Shown: positions 1 through 11,400 of the stretch, piece after piece
Numbering within the stretch: the stretch's first letter is position 1
Layout of the letters: every line of letters begins with the position of its first letter
From: Posidonia oceanica
Taxonomy: Eukaryota > Streptophyta > Magnoliopsida > Alismatales > Posidoniaceae
Direction: 5' to 3'
NCBI GenBank assembly: GCA_037176725.1
Contig: JAZBRS010000050.1
Location: forward strand, 15,828,001-15,892,000
Length of the DNA stretch: 64,000 nt
Notes under the pieces: model-generated
Database searches by the model: none
Told to the model about the DNA's origin: nothing
Seen by the model: the letters and a program-made list of their open reading frames with translations, nothing else
Position numbers and translations under genes: made by a program

Positions 1-1045
1 TCCTCTTTTTTTTAATTAGGTTTTCGAGTTGTTCTTCTTATATTTGTTAGGTTTCTTTTTTTCTCCTTAATTAGTCGTCTTGGTACTTTTTAATTGTTTT
101 CGATTGTCTTTTCAGTAAGGTTCTTACTTTGACTTGTTTTGATTGCTTTTTGGTTTTTTTCTTGATTTTACAGCATTTTCTTTTGGTTGGTTTCGCATTT
201 TTTAGTTGCATTCTTGGTTTCCCTTTTTAGCTGGATTTAGTTAGGCTTTTGTTTTTTAATTGTTTGGTTAGTTTTTTAATTGTTTCTTTTTAGGATTTTG
301 ACTTGTTTCTCCTTTGTTTTGGAGTTTTAAAGGTTTTCAAAGGTTTTTCAAGGTTTTGTAAGAGAAGAGAAGAGGAAATTAGAAAGGAGAGGAAAAGGGA
401 GAAATGGAGGAATAAATGGGAAAGAGAGGAGTTGAAGGAAAATAATTTTTTGAAAATCAAATCAAATGGTAAAAATAAGATAAAAATAGGAATAAGATTG
501 AGAACAGATGGAAGCACAAGGAAGGCCCACAGCCAGGCAAAAAAGAGGGAGAAAAGGAGGTGAAAAGGAGGAGGATAATCAGGAGAGAGAGAGGAGAGAG
601 AAAAGAATAATCCAGGAGAGAGAAAAGGATAATTTGGGCAAAAGGAGGTCTTAGAGGTTTCGAAAAGGGGTGAAATTTGGTGGGTGTGTATTCTAGGGTC
701 TCTAGTCTTGGTCCCGGGGTTTCGGTTTGGTTTTGAGAAAGTTTTGGAAGGATTTTGAGGTGTAGAAAAAGGGTAGTTTTGCCTAAGTTTCCTAGGATTT
801 TTTGGAGTGGTTTTGGTTTGAAATTTTAAGGGTTTTTTGGTGGGCTTGCTAAGTTGGGAAGGGTGAGTTTTTCTATGATTTTTGGCTAGTTTTTGGGTTC
901 GGAAAAGGGGTGTAATCTTAGGTTGAGTTTGGGCTTGTTTTGAGGGGAAAGAGGAAAGGAAAGGTGCGGGTTTGGACCTAGATTTAGGTTCAGAAGCCAC
1001 TAGAAGATTCCAATTGATTCAGCTTGTCAAAATGGGGTGTCAACA
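1..1045 (-). mobile_element. Giant LTR copy GL-1 (partial, runs off left edge)
   Basis: Read on the minus strand it begins TGTTGACACCCCATTTTGAC at 1045 and continues with a gtggcttctgaacc stretch also found just inside the giant LTR that starts at 10166. The next 1 kb follows the same order of blocks: AAACCCTAG-type repeats, a pyrimidine-rich tract, then an A-rich tract at 1-300. It abuts the pol reading frame of the D2 element, so I infer an LTR inserted into D2. A candidate target duplication is cctgc (1046-1050); its partner would lie left of the window. The open frames at 290-1000 are low-complexity and not genes. Confidence 0.75.
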
Positions 1046-2018
1046 CCTGCGTCTTCTTTAATTGCTCTAGGATGTCGTATTCTACCGACCCGGGTCCTAC
1101 TTCAGGTCTGACCGGCTCTGCTGGTGGCATGATTCGATTTGACAGCCTCCCTCCTCTGGTGATGGGTGCAGCAGCCTCATTTCCTTTAGATGCTCCCTTC
1201 TTGAGCGGCCAGGCGAAGATGGACTCCTTCCGTATAGATCCGCCAAGCTCTAGTGGCTTTATGGTTTTAGCCCACTGCTCTGTTGGCACTCGGAAGATTG
1301 GGGATGATGGAGTAGTAGTGCTCCGAAGTACTGAAGTGCTAAGGGCCGGCAATTGACTTGATGGTGGCCTTGCTGCTCTGAAGATTGGGGCGACTAGTGG
1401 GGACAGCAACTTGGGCTCCCATAGCGGTGATTTTCTCCATGGCAGACCTTGTGACTCCTCCTCCTCCCGAAGGGTTGCAATTTGTGGCTCTAGCATCTTG
1501 AATGTACATAGAATCCCTGATCGGTTGACTGGAATACTGATGACCGCTCCTTGGTATTTGAATTTTAGCATTTGATGAACCGAAGGTGCTACAGCCTCGA
1601 CCTCCGCTAGCCAAGACCTCCCTAGGATGAGTGGCTCCAGGACTTCCTCCTTCATGATGATCACCGAAGTGATACTGGTCAAAGGACCGACTATGCTTTC
1701 CATCGGTATTGTCCCTAGTGCCAACTTCTCTTTCTAATCAAACCCAGTGCATATAAAGGGAGTCCTATCCAGCTCGCCCTCATTTAGCCCCAAGCTCCGG
1801 AGTGTGGAGAGAGAACTGAGGCTTCGGCTTGCTCCCGTGTCAACCAATACTCCTTGCAGCACATTATCATTAATTTTCACTGTGATGACAAGCGATAACT
1901 CTTGCTTATGTGAGGGTGGAAGCTCTGAATCCTTGAATACTATATTTTCCCGTTCAAATTGCTGATTGGCTTTTTGAACTTGGCTTTCTTCCTCTACGTC
2001 TTCTTGTGGCTCCTCCAC
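1046..2018 (-). pseudogene. Retroelement D2: aspartic protease and start of pol (broken)
   Basis: This is the protease part of a Ty3/gypsy polyprotein. Frame 2018-1734 carries the retropepsin active site VDTGAS followed by leucine-rich flap sequence and ends at a stop. A second frame (1724-1046) continues with LGRSWLAEVEAVAPSVHQ and a KFKYQGAVISIPV strand, the usual tail of Tat/Ogre-lineage proteases. The frame reaches YDILEQLKKTQ, which in this lineage begins the linker to reverse transcriptase, and is then interrupted at 1045 by the start of a giant LTR. No reverse transcriptase or integrase is present in the window; they are predicted to lie beyond the left edge. The stop near 1730 means the copy is not intact. 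Confidence 0.75.
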
Positions 2019-2159
2019 TACTGCGGTGAGGTTGAACTGGCTAAGGAGCTCTTTTACTGTTAGTCCTTCATCTGCCTCACTATCCCAGTCATCATCTAAG
2101 ATTATTCCCCATTGTTCGGCTTGATTATCCCAGTCCTCTTCTAGTTCAACATGGTTGTC

Positions 2160-4080
2160 CTAATCCTTTGATGGATTAGAAAACTGCTCGTCCTGGAATG
2201 CCATGACTTCATGCTTGGGGAGAGGGTCGCTGTAGACCTGCTGGGACGTCCCTGTCTGCTTTCTTTGTTTGGCTCTTTTGACCAGGACATCCCATTCAAA
2301 CACATCTGCCTCCACCATGTCATAGACTAGGTCCCTGAAAGTCCAGTAGTCATTGATGTTGTGACCATGCATTCTATGGAACGGGCAGTATTTGTTCCGG
2401 TCACAATTTGGCAATTCAGGCCTGACTGGTGCGAATTCGAGCGCTTTTGCTTCTTCCAGTTCTATGAACATCTCGGCCAGTGTGACTGATAGAGGAGGGT
2501 AAGGGTCTCTTTTTCCCTTTTTGCATGGCATTGGAGGGGGAACATTATGATAACCGCTCCCATTCCCAGTGTTGTTGGGGGGATTTTGGTTGTTGGCCTG
2601 GCCATTTTGATTACCCCTGGTCTATTGTGGCCGGGGAGCATTCCACATTGGGTGGATCTGTTGCTGAGGAAGAGGATTATTCCATGCCTGCTGCTGCTGA
2701 GGAGGGCGGCTCCAGGCTTGTTGTTGCTGAGGAGGAGGGTGGCTCCATGTTGGCTGCTGCTGAGGGGGAGGGTGGCTCCATGTTGGCTGCTGCGAAGCCA
2801 CTATAGCCCTTTGATCGAATGGCCTGGGGGCAGGGCTCATCTTGTTGATGACTCCGGTCACTCCCTCTACTATCTGTGCTTTCCGGCTTTTCTTTGGCTC
2901 CTCCATGAATTCATGCAAGTTTTCTTTAACGGATGCCGCCACTTCATACAAAGCCGTAACATTAGGGCAATAGGCATTCACTAGCCCCTTCTTCATTGGT
3001 CCAGTTGTGTTTGCAATGAGGGTTTGGACCACTTGTCTCTCCGGAATGGTCAGTCCTGATCTGGCTGCCATTTCCCGCCATCTGTTGGCGAATGTAACCC
3101 AGCTTTTGCCTTGCTTCATGACCTCCTTGCTTAGGTCGTGGAAGGTTGGCTTTGGATCTATCTTGTGCTAGTACTTTATGAGGAAGCTTTCTCTGATCTT
3201 ATCAAAGCTGCTGAGGTCTTCCTTGGAGAGAGTAAGAAACCAATCCATTGGCTCTCATTCGAGTGAGTAGAAGAACAGGTGTACCACAAGCCCCAAATCA
3301 TGGAAATAGAGGGCTGACTCTATTTGGAACCGCACCAGGTGACTGAGTGGGTTGGTGGTTCCATTGAACTTGGGAGTCTTTGGGTACTTGAAACCTGGAG
3401 GTAATCTAAATGGAGGGAACCGGCTCATGTCAAAGTTTGCCGGAGCCTAGGTATACACCCCTAATGCACTGAGAATTTTTCTCATCTCATCCAAATTTGT
3501 TATCCCGCGGGACATGTGAGTTGAAGGACGGATGGTTCTGCTGCTGATGGAGGTAGCTGTTGCAGAAATGTTGAGGTGCAACCTGCTCATATCGCAGGGG
3601 AGATGCCTGGTGGTAATGATGATCCGACCGAGGCTGGTTGCCTACCGGGAGTGGTCGGGGATGTCTCAGATAGACTCCTTCCTTGTATTCGCCATGTGGC
3701 ATGTAGTTATGTTTCTAAATCAAGGGGTTGGCCCTTGAGTTATATGCTCCGTTGAGCGCTGTGCCCTGTCCTGGGTGGTTTGTGTCCGACGGTGAGTTGC
3801 CATTTAGTCCCTGGTATAGATCTTCAGGGGTATGGTCCGCATCTGGCCTTCGTTGTCCTTCACCGATGTGGGGTGGCTGCTGGAGGTTGTTTAGACATGG
3901 CCTCGTTTGGGCTGATGTCTCTTCATTTAAGAACTAGTACATGGCTCTGTACTGGATTGAGTCCGGATCTAAAACTTCTCCGGTGATTGAGTGGTAGATT
4001 GTAGACACCTCTCCCGAGGTACTTGTAGAGTCTGACCTCTCTCTTTCTGGTTGATCAGCTTCATGGATTTGATTCATCAT
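2160..4080 (-). pseudogene. Retroelement D2: gag (broken)
   Basis: This is a degenerate Gag (capsid) coding region. A plausible start is the ATGATG at 4080-4075, the first methionines of a frame rich in Glu, Ser and Thr. Further on (3119-2622) is the retrotransposon Gag core, with WVTFANRWREMAARS and a proline/glutamine-rich tail of repeated QQQ, PPP and W residues. The last part (2531-2160) has CPFHRMHGHNINDYWTFRDL, a Cys/His cluster typical of Tat-type Gag C-termini. Stops and frame changes break the reading frame between 3500 and 3120 and near 2140. The region lies between the D2 leader and its protease, in the expected order. The copy cannot make a full Gag. Confidence 0.75.
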
Positions 4081-5646
4081 TGCTGTAGCTGGTGAGATGG
4101 AATTGGCTTCAGGCCGTAATACGCCTCAGTGTAAGGCGTATAACGTTGGACGCAAGATGTCAGGCGTTCAACGTCCCCAGTTGTATTTCCTCCAACTCTT
4201 TCCCTGTCTTCTCTTTTTTTTCTTTTTTTTCTTTTTTTTTCAGCCTTTCACTCTCTTTTTTTATTTTTGCTTTTCTTTTTTGTTTTTTTTTTTTTTGATG
4301 ATTTTTCTTTTCCTCTTTTTTTTCTTTTTTGCTTTTCTTCTTTTCCCTTTTTTTTTGTTTTTTTGAAGGATTACAAGTGCGAAGAAAGGGAAATTACAAG
4401 AATTTTAATACAGATTCCTAAAAAAAAGAGTAAAAATAAACAGAGTTTCCCCTCACTGATACTATCACTATTTTGGATTTTTCAAAGTCTTCCCCTGCCA
4501 AACAAATCACACAGAGGAGCTAAAATATGACAGCCACACAGAGAATGCGTTAGACGCTTAATCTGCTGCGTACAACGTTATACGCAGGGATTTCAGCGGC
4601 TAACGCCCTGTTTCAGAGAACTGCACAGCAACACTTTCAATCAGCGATTCAAGGTTTTAATTTTTGTTTTCGCTTTAAGATTAGTGTTTTAAACCTGCTG
4701 TAGCTTTCTGGGTTCCTTAAGGCTTAGGTATGGCTTTTTTTTTAGATTTTCTAAGGCTCCTCACAAGATGGGTGAATATGATTGGTACTACCCCCTACCT
4801 CAACTCCTGAGGATGCTAGGGGGAGCCTGAATACACTTAGGTCCCTATCCCGTAGAGGTAGAGCCCAGTAGACTCAAGATTGATCGAGTCACTCACGTAT
4901 GTATACACAAAAGAAATAAACAAACCACCGAAAGGGGGAGGGGGGAATACAAGTCAAGGCTTGAGGTTCTAATTATCTTTCACAAAAGGCCAAGGAAGAA
5001 GGAGGGTCTTTAGCAAAAGACAATGACAATACAAGTACCTTTTCTAAGTCCCTTGCAACAGAGGTGCTTGGGACCTAGATGGTTACTTATATAACCCAAG
5101 AAATGACACAAGCAATTTAGTTCCCAATGAGGGCCATGCAAGTCATATAAAAAGATGTGATTTTTTTTTTTTGTTAATTTTTTTGCAAAGCACCCAAAGA
5201 AACCGAAGTTCCAGTCCCTACGGCAGAGCTGATCACCTCACACCTCAGTTCTTTGGGCCAGTTATAACAAGGAAAACTAAAAGAAATTTTTAAAACAGAA
5301 GGGTTTCTGTTCAGTAGTCGTTAGACGCGGACATTGCAGCGTCCAATGTTAGACGCTCCAGATCACGTTTATAACGTATCGACAGTATTTTTTCAGAAAA
5401 ACAGTAATTTTTACAGATCACCCTCACACCCGAGAATCCAAAGAGAAGGCGGAGGTGATTTTAGTTATTGACATGAAGAAAATAAACAAAAAGAAAGTCA
5501 CGACGCCTCAAAACACTACGAGAAATTTCGTCGCTTCTTTAAAACATACGAGAAAGTAAGAAACTAAAATTAAACTAAGAATGTCGATAATGAAGGAGGA
5601 AGAAGAAAGAAAGGGTTACTTACCTTGCACGGGGGCACTTTTAGTC
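4081..5646 (-). other. D2 5' leader between primer site and gag
   Basis: No gene is seen. On the minus strand this is the untranslated leader of D2. It holds an A-rich tract (4200-4370, T-rich on plus), several copies of the short NNACGCNN palindromic motif (4105-4170, 4545-4615, 5320-5380), and a segment at 4780-4920 with the look of spliced-leader sequence. Long 5' leaders are usual in Tat/Ogre-type elements. Confidence 0.5.
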
Positions 5647-5664
5647 GTCCCACCGTGATCGCCA
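5647..5664 (-). promoter_or_regulatory. Candidate primer binding site of D2
   Basis: Three bases after the LTR end (CATATCCACA at 5668) the minus strand reads TGGCGATCACGGTGGGAC. It begins with TGG, as expected for a site complementary to a tRNA 3' CCA end. The tRNA was not identified; Tat/Ogre elements often use Arg or Asp tRNAs. Confidence 0.55.
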
Positions 5665-6464
5665 GACTGTGGATATGGGGTTTTGTGGAGGAGAAGAAGA
5701 AGATGATGATGGGAGGTTTGGGGAAGAAGAAGGCTTCTTTTTGGCTCCCTCTTTTGCTTGCTCTATCTTTTCTTTCTCGAGGTCCCCTTTTTGTATCCAA
5801 CTCCGTCACTCCACGTGTGATGGAATCGATGTGATCGCCACTCTTGGTTCGCTTTCGCCCGCCCTCGAGACGCCTTTGGGGAGATGTAGTATGGTTGCGG
5901 GTTCAGCTACCTTGGGATAACGCCAGCATTGCCCAAGGGTGCCCGTGCTTGGTAAGCTCTTTCTTCCTTCTTCCTCCTTGTATGACAAACGTTAGCAAAG
6001 CAAAACAAACAAGACAACATAAAAATGGATCAATATGTGTAGTAGTCTATGCAGAGCTAGTAGAAAAGAAAGTAAAGAAAATGTAGTGAGATACGTACCC
6101 GAGGGGTTTGATCCCCCCGGTTACAACTAAAAGAGATGTATGCCTAGTTAGCAATATATGAACTTGAAATGAAAATGCTTGATTATACTAAGGAATTAAA
6201 CATGTAATATCAGAAATGAAATGGAAATGAATGAAATTGAGTCTTCTTTGTCTATGCACAAGGTGCAAACTGTGTTGGCATGAAGCCAACAACGACAAAA
6301 GGATCCTCAAGCTTTTTCTAAGACTCTCCTTCTTTCAAAAACTCTCTTCTCTCTTTCAATTCTTAAGGACCTCACTTCTCTAAGATTTTTAATCTCAAGA
6401 GTATGTGAGTTCCAAAAGTTTCTTCACCTCTTTTCTCTCTTAAAATTCCGGCCTTGAACTCAGT

Positions 6465-6486
6465 GGGGGTACCCTTGCTTTTATAG
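6465..6486 (-). promoter_or_regulatory. D2 LTR core promoter (TATA box)
   Basis: Minus strand CTATAAAAGCAAGGGTACCC. The same arrangement, CTATAAAAG followed by GGGGTACCCC or GGGGTATCCCC, occurs at 7562-7542 and 19771-19792, so the TATA box and the adjoining palindrome are conserved in all three LTRs of this family. Confidence 0.65.
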
Positions 6487-6544
6487 AAGCAAGGGAGGAA
6501 CAAAAAAGGACACAAATGCCAAGTCAGCAGAGTTTCCTGTTTCA

Positions 6545-6860
6545 GAAGTGTTATACGCTGGAAAACCAGCGTATAACGTTATAAGTGAGAGAACTCGCGT
6601 ATAACGACCTTCGAGGCATAACTGCCAGGATTAGAGAAGATTCTCCAATTAAGGAGTCTTTAAGTGTGATTAAACTCGACTTTGATGGCTTTGACCAGTC
6701 AACAGGTTCCAAAGAAGGCAAAAACATGATTTCTGGATTAGGCCAAATAAGGAAAGCTTTGGCTGACTGGGTTGCCACGTTGGACGCTGGAAAGCCAGTG
6801 GCCAATGTTAGCCGCTGGAAAACCAGCGGCCAACGTTGTACGCTGAGAATCCAGCAGACA
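6545..6860. repeat. Palindromic NNACGCTGG motif array in the D2 LTR
   Basis: Short self-complementary units such as acgctggaaaaccagcgt (6554-6571), followed by taacgtta, recur at 6778-6845 (ttggacgctggaaagccag, ccgctggaaaaccagcgg). They lie upstream of the TATA box, in U3. See the finding on palindrome arrays. Confidence 0.7.
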
Positions 6861-7541
6861 ACACCCTTAATCAGTTTGACTTCCAAATTTAGTCAGGACG
6901 TGAAGAACACTCAGGTTGCCAACATTTGGGGCTTAGAAAGGTATAGCATTTTGGACTTGAGAGGAACATTTGGCTCAAGTGAGATTCAGAAATGGGTGGA
7001 GGGCTTCTAAAAGCGACCTAATGCAAGAGACTATCTTAACATGAAGGAAGTGCCAAAACGGGGTATCTACAATGGGTTCAACTACCTTAGAACAATGCCA
7101 GCGTTGCCCAAGGGTGCCTGTGCTTGGTGAGCTTCTTCTTCTTCTTCTTTTCCTTGCAAAATAGTGTTAGTGACGCGGATTAATATGGTGTAGTAATCCC
7201 AAAACAAACTAAAAACCAACATAAACTAATGAGAAAAATACTTACCTGAGGGGTTTCATCCCCCTAGTTGCAACTAAATATGAGTATGCCTAGCTACAAC
7301 AATATGTAAAATGACATGCAATATGCAAAAATACTAAAAGAAAAAAAAACCATTTTAATCTAGGAAATGTGATATGTTGATATGACGTGGTCGAAGAAAG
7401 AAGAAGGTAAGCTCTTTAGCTGTCTCTCTCTCTCAAATTCCTCTCTCTCTCTACTTAGCAATTTCTCCAATTTTTCTCCAATTTTCTCCCTATTTCAATT
7501 CCCTCAAAATCCCCCCCCCAATTCGTGTCCATTCGTCTGTT

Positions 7542-7562
7542 GGGGTACCCCTACTTTTATAG
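7542..7562 (-). promoter_or_regulatory. D3 LTR core promoter (TATA box)
   Basis: Minus strand CTATAAAAGTAGGGGTACCC, matching the cores at 6486-6465 and 19771-19792 in sequence and position within the LTR. Confidence 0.65.
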
Positions 7563-7624
7563 AAGCAGGGGAAGAACAAAATGAGTCAAAGGGGTCAGTT
7601 CAGCAAAAGTTTTCAAAATAAAAG

Positions 7625-8410
7625 TGTTGAACGCTGATTTCTCTACGTTCAACGTTGAACGCTGGAAACCCAACGTTCAACAGCCACCCGAGCTCCAGCT
7701 GCTAAGGATAAGGAATATTCCCTAATAATGATTGATTGGCAATGATTAAGCCCAAATTTAATCGATTGACTGGTCAACGAACTCCCAAAGAAGGTAAGGA
7801 TTTGGATTTCAAATTTAGCCAAATAAAGAAAGTTGGTCCAGCAAATTACCGTCGTAGAACACTGGGAACCCAGCATTCTACGTTGAACGCTGGAAACCTA
7901 GCGTTCAACGACCACCCGAGGTACAGCTGTGAAATTGGAGGGATAATCAGCAATTAAAGGTGGATAAATGCTGATTTAATCATGATTGGCCATTCACTTG
8001 ATCAACGGGCTTCCAAAAGGAGAAATAATTCGGATTTCGAATTTGGCTAAATAAGGAAAGTTGTGGTCAGCATTGGGATTTATAGAATGCTAGGAACGCA
8101 GCGTTCTATGTTGAATGCTGCAAAACCAGCATTCAACACACCCAGGCAGTCAACCTGCCAAATTTAGCCAAGGAATTAAAGGGACCCGAATTGCTGAAAT
8201 TAAGGGATGATGATGGACTCCTTAAAGGCACGAAGATGAGGTGTGATCTGGAGATTAGGTTGAATCCTTGAATTGGGCTGATCTGGCAGCAACAGTTCTG
8301 GATTGTAGAACGGCTCTAGTAGAGCGTTCAACGTAGAACGCTTGATAGCCAGCGTTCAATGTAGAACGCTGGGTTTCAAGCGTCTAATGTTGGACGCCCA
8401 GAAATGTGCA
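7625..8410. repeat. Palindromic NNACGCTGG motif array in the D3 LTR
   Basis: At least four clusters, at about 7625-7685, 7850-7910, 8085-8140 and 8305-8400. Examples are gttgaacgctggaaaccc followed by aacgttcaac, and ctagcgttcaacg. Arms pair as GTTGAACGCTGG with CCAGCGTTCAAC with a few bases between them. They are separated by unique U3 sequence and lie upstream of the TATA box. Confidence 0.75.
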
Positions 8411-11400
8411 GTCAACACCCTAGATATGCAATTGGCTCGAATGAGAATACTCGGATTGAGAGATAGGCCTCTAGAGGTGAACTGAGCATGATATAGTGCA
8501 ATGAGGTTTCATGATAATGAGGGGAGTGCCAAAACGGAATATCTACAACCGCTATCTCCATTTGTACCCGATAGGAACAGACGGACTTCTACAGCTCGCC
8601 CGTCGTCATCGCTGCCACATCAGAGGCGGTGTCACCCATGAGAAGGTTCGACAGCTCTAGAAAGTGGGAGCGATGGAAGATCATAAGCTCACTGAACTGA
8701 GCGTCCATCCACCCAGCCCAAGTCAACTCATCTTCGGCAGTCGCGCCGGCAGGAGTAGGGGAACCACCCCGAACCCAATCAAGCAACTGAGAGCCGTACG
8801 TGTTGACCCAATGGCGAGGACATCCACCTCCTCCCCGTGTCTCATGCCAAACTCAGAACGATTGAGCCTGAGGCTGAATCTGACGATGCCCCAACTAGCG
8901 GAGGGCCCTGCCGATCTACTGGAAGTGGCAATGGTTCCAGCAATGAATCCAGATGTCCCGGTCAAAGACAATCCTATCATGAGCTATCTCGGGGACATCC
9001 TCGTGCTCATCCTCGGCATACGGACGCCAGATCACCTAACAAGCAAATAAATCAGTAAACTAGGAACTCAATAAGAAGCCGTGCATGTGGAAAAGAAGAC
9101 TACCTTAGTAGGGACCAGCATCTCGAAGAAGAGACGCTCGACATAACGATGGCCAGCAATTGCCTCAGGAGCGCGACCAGCCTGACCCCAGTATAGCCCC
9201 TATGGAAAAGGCATCCCCGTCTTGGGGACCAGAGGTGGGATGGTCCTCATAAAGGCGAAATAATCCCATACCCACATCTGCAACCAAAACAAGAACAAAT
9301 CATCAATCAAGCATATATTGAAGCTTATTGAAGAACAAAAGAGCAAAGAAAACTTGTATACCTGAAAAAATGGCTAATTCCCGCCAAGCTGACGGGAACT
9401 GCCATCAAAAAACCTAAAGAGGGTCGAGTACCGGAAAGACAAGCTGGCCGCTCCCCATGCATACTCCCCAACTCGATCTAGATCAGCAAGGAAGGGCAAG
9501 AACACTGCTGAGAGCCACGAAGAAGCGTGACGGAAGAAAAAGTCCCCGAACAAAACCAGAAGGAAGGCGCGAAGCTGCTGATCCGCACCCTCCCCAAGCT
9601 CCGTCACCGTTTCTCGAGAATCCTCGACCTGATGCGGCCCGTACATGACTATCCTCCTCCCTACCAGCTCTGCCATCATGGAAGTGTAGTCAGAACGCAC
9701 CAAGCCTGTCACCAGACGGCCTGTCACCCGAAGTCCAGTCAGACGGACCATGTCCTCCAAGGAAAGAACGAACTCGCCGACTTTGGTCACGATCGAGCTC
9801 GTACAATGGTGGTAGCGCTCTGCTACAGACTCCAGGAGCCCCATCTCTATCTAAAAATGAGGAATGGACAGGAAGTGTCCAAACCCCATTTGCTGAAGGC
9901 GCTCACGCTGAAACGGTGCCAACATATCATAGCACCGGACAAACTGGTTCCAGTGACAGCGGCTCACGGCCGGAGCTCTAGCCTGGATAACACAAAGCAC
10001 ATTCATTAATCAATCATAGCAGGAAAGGATTGAACTGAATTATAAGATTGGAAAAGGAATTACCTGTCCCTTGGCCGCGAGAGTGGCTGTCGCAAAGTCA
10101 CCACGGTACGCAGGACGCGTCTCTGCGTGGTCCCAAAGCCTGTACCTCATCGCGGGGTATGTGAGTGTAGACACCCCATTTTGACAGACTGAACTAGTGG
10201 AATCCTTCTGGTGGCTTCTGAACCAAACACCTTAACCTAAACCCAAAACCACACTCTTCTTTTCAAACAAAAACTCCAAAACAAACCCAAAACCAAACCT
10301 AGAACTACACCCATTTTTCTAACCCAAAAACCACCCAAAAACCATAGGAAAATCCATCCTTCCTAACCTAGAAAATCCTCCAAAAAACCCTTAGAATCTC
10401 CCACCAAAACTACTCCCAAAAATCCTAGAAAACCTAGGTAAAACCATCCGTTTTCTAGACCCAAAATCCTTCCAAAATCCCACTTCAAATCCTAGGTCAA
10501 ACCCTAAAAATCCTAGGTCACACACTCACCCAATCCCACTCCAAATCCAAGCCTTTATCCTCCTTATCTCTCCAAATTATCCTTTTCTCTCTCCAAATTA
10601 TTCTTTTCTCTCTCCTCTCTATCCTGCTTCTCATTCTCCTTCTTTTCCTCTCCTTCTTTCTCCTATTCTTGCTTTCCAGTGGGTCCACCTTATGCATCTT
10701 TCCTTCCTTTATTTTATCTGTATTTTTATTTCATTTTATTTTATCTCTTGATTTTCTAATCTTTAATTTCTTTCCTCCCCTCCCTTCCTTCCTTTCTTTC
10801 TTTGTTTCTTTTCTTCTTCCTCTCCTTTGCTTTTCCTTTCTTCCACATTAAACCTTTAAAACTCTAATTAAAAAAGGAAAACATAAGGAGAAACAAATCA
10901 AAATCTTAAAAGGAAATAATTAAAAAACTTGGACACACAATTAAAAGAAAAATCTAGCTAAAAAGCAACTAAAAACTAAGAATGCAATCCAAAAATGTAA
11001 AAAACAAACAAGAGGAAAATGCTATTAAAAACAAACAAAAGAAAAATATAATCAAAACAAACAAAAAGAAAGAACCCTTTTAAAAATAATAACAATCAAA
11101 AGCAAATCCCAGGAAAGAAAAAACAATCAAAGAACCCAGGATAAGTAATTAAAAATCAATAGCAAACAAATCTAAAGAAACAATTAAAAACACAAACTTA
11201 AAACAATTTAAAAGACTTAATTAAAAAATAAAAAGAGAAAAAAACTTAATAAGAAAAACTTAACTTAAAGATAATTAAAAAACCTAACAAACATTTAAAA
11301 CAAACTTAAAAAAAAACAATTTAAAGAAAAACTTAAGAAAAATCATGAAAACTTAAACAAAACTAAAACCCCTCTTAACCCAAATTTAAAAAATTAAAAA

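Larger units (their letters stand above)
5668..7071 (-). mobile_element. D2 5' LTR (1404 bp)
   Basis: On the minus strand it starts TGTAGATACCCCGTTTTGGC at 7071 and ends CATATCCACA at 5668. The plus-strand LTR at 18987-20391 is 1405 bp and collinear: NNACGCTGG palindromes, then a TATA box with a GGTACCCC palindrome, a gcatac...gttgcaac block, a splice-donor-like GGTACGT, and a cacccttgggcaatgctggcgt block. It begins directly against D3 LTR sequence, which suggests that D2 inserted into that LTR (candidate duplication atggg, 7072-7076). Confidence 0.75.
7072..8547 (-). mobile_element. D3 3' LTR (1476 bp, last part missing)
   Basis: On the minus strand it begins TGTAGATATTCCGTTTTGGC at 8547 and is collinear with the D2 and D1 LTRs, including the TATA/GGTACC core (7562-7542), the GGTAAGTATTTTT donor-like site near 7245 and the gggcaacgctggcattg block near 7095. 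It stops at gtagttgaaccca, about 180 bp short of the family end, exactly where the D2 LTR starts. I infer that D2 is nested in it and that the missing end lies left of the window. Confidence 0.7.

Noticed and set aside
290..1000. 236-codon minus-strand frame
   Set aside because: Low-complexity Ser/Pro/Lys composition from AAACCCTAG-like repeats of the giant LTR.
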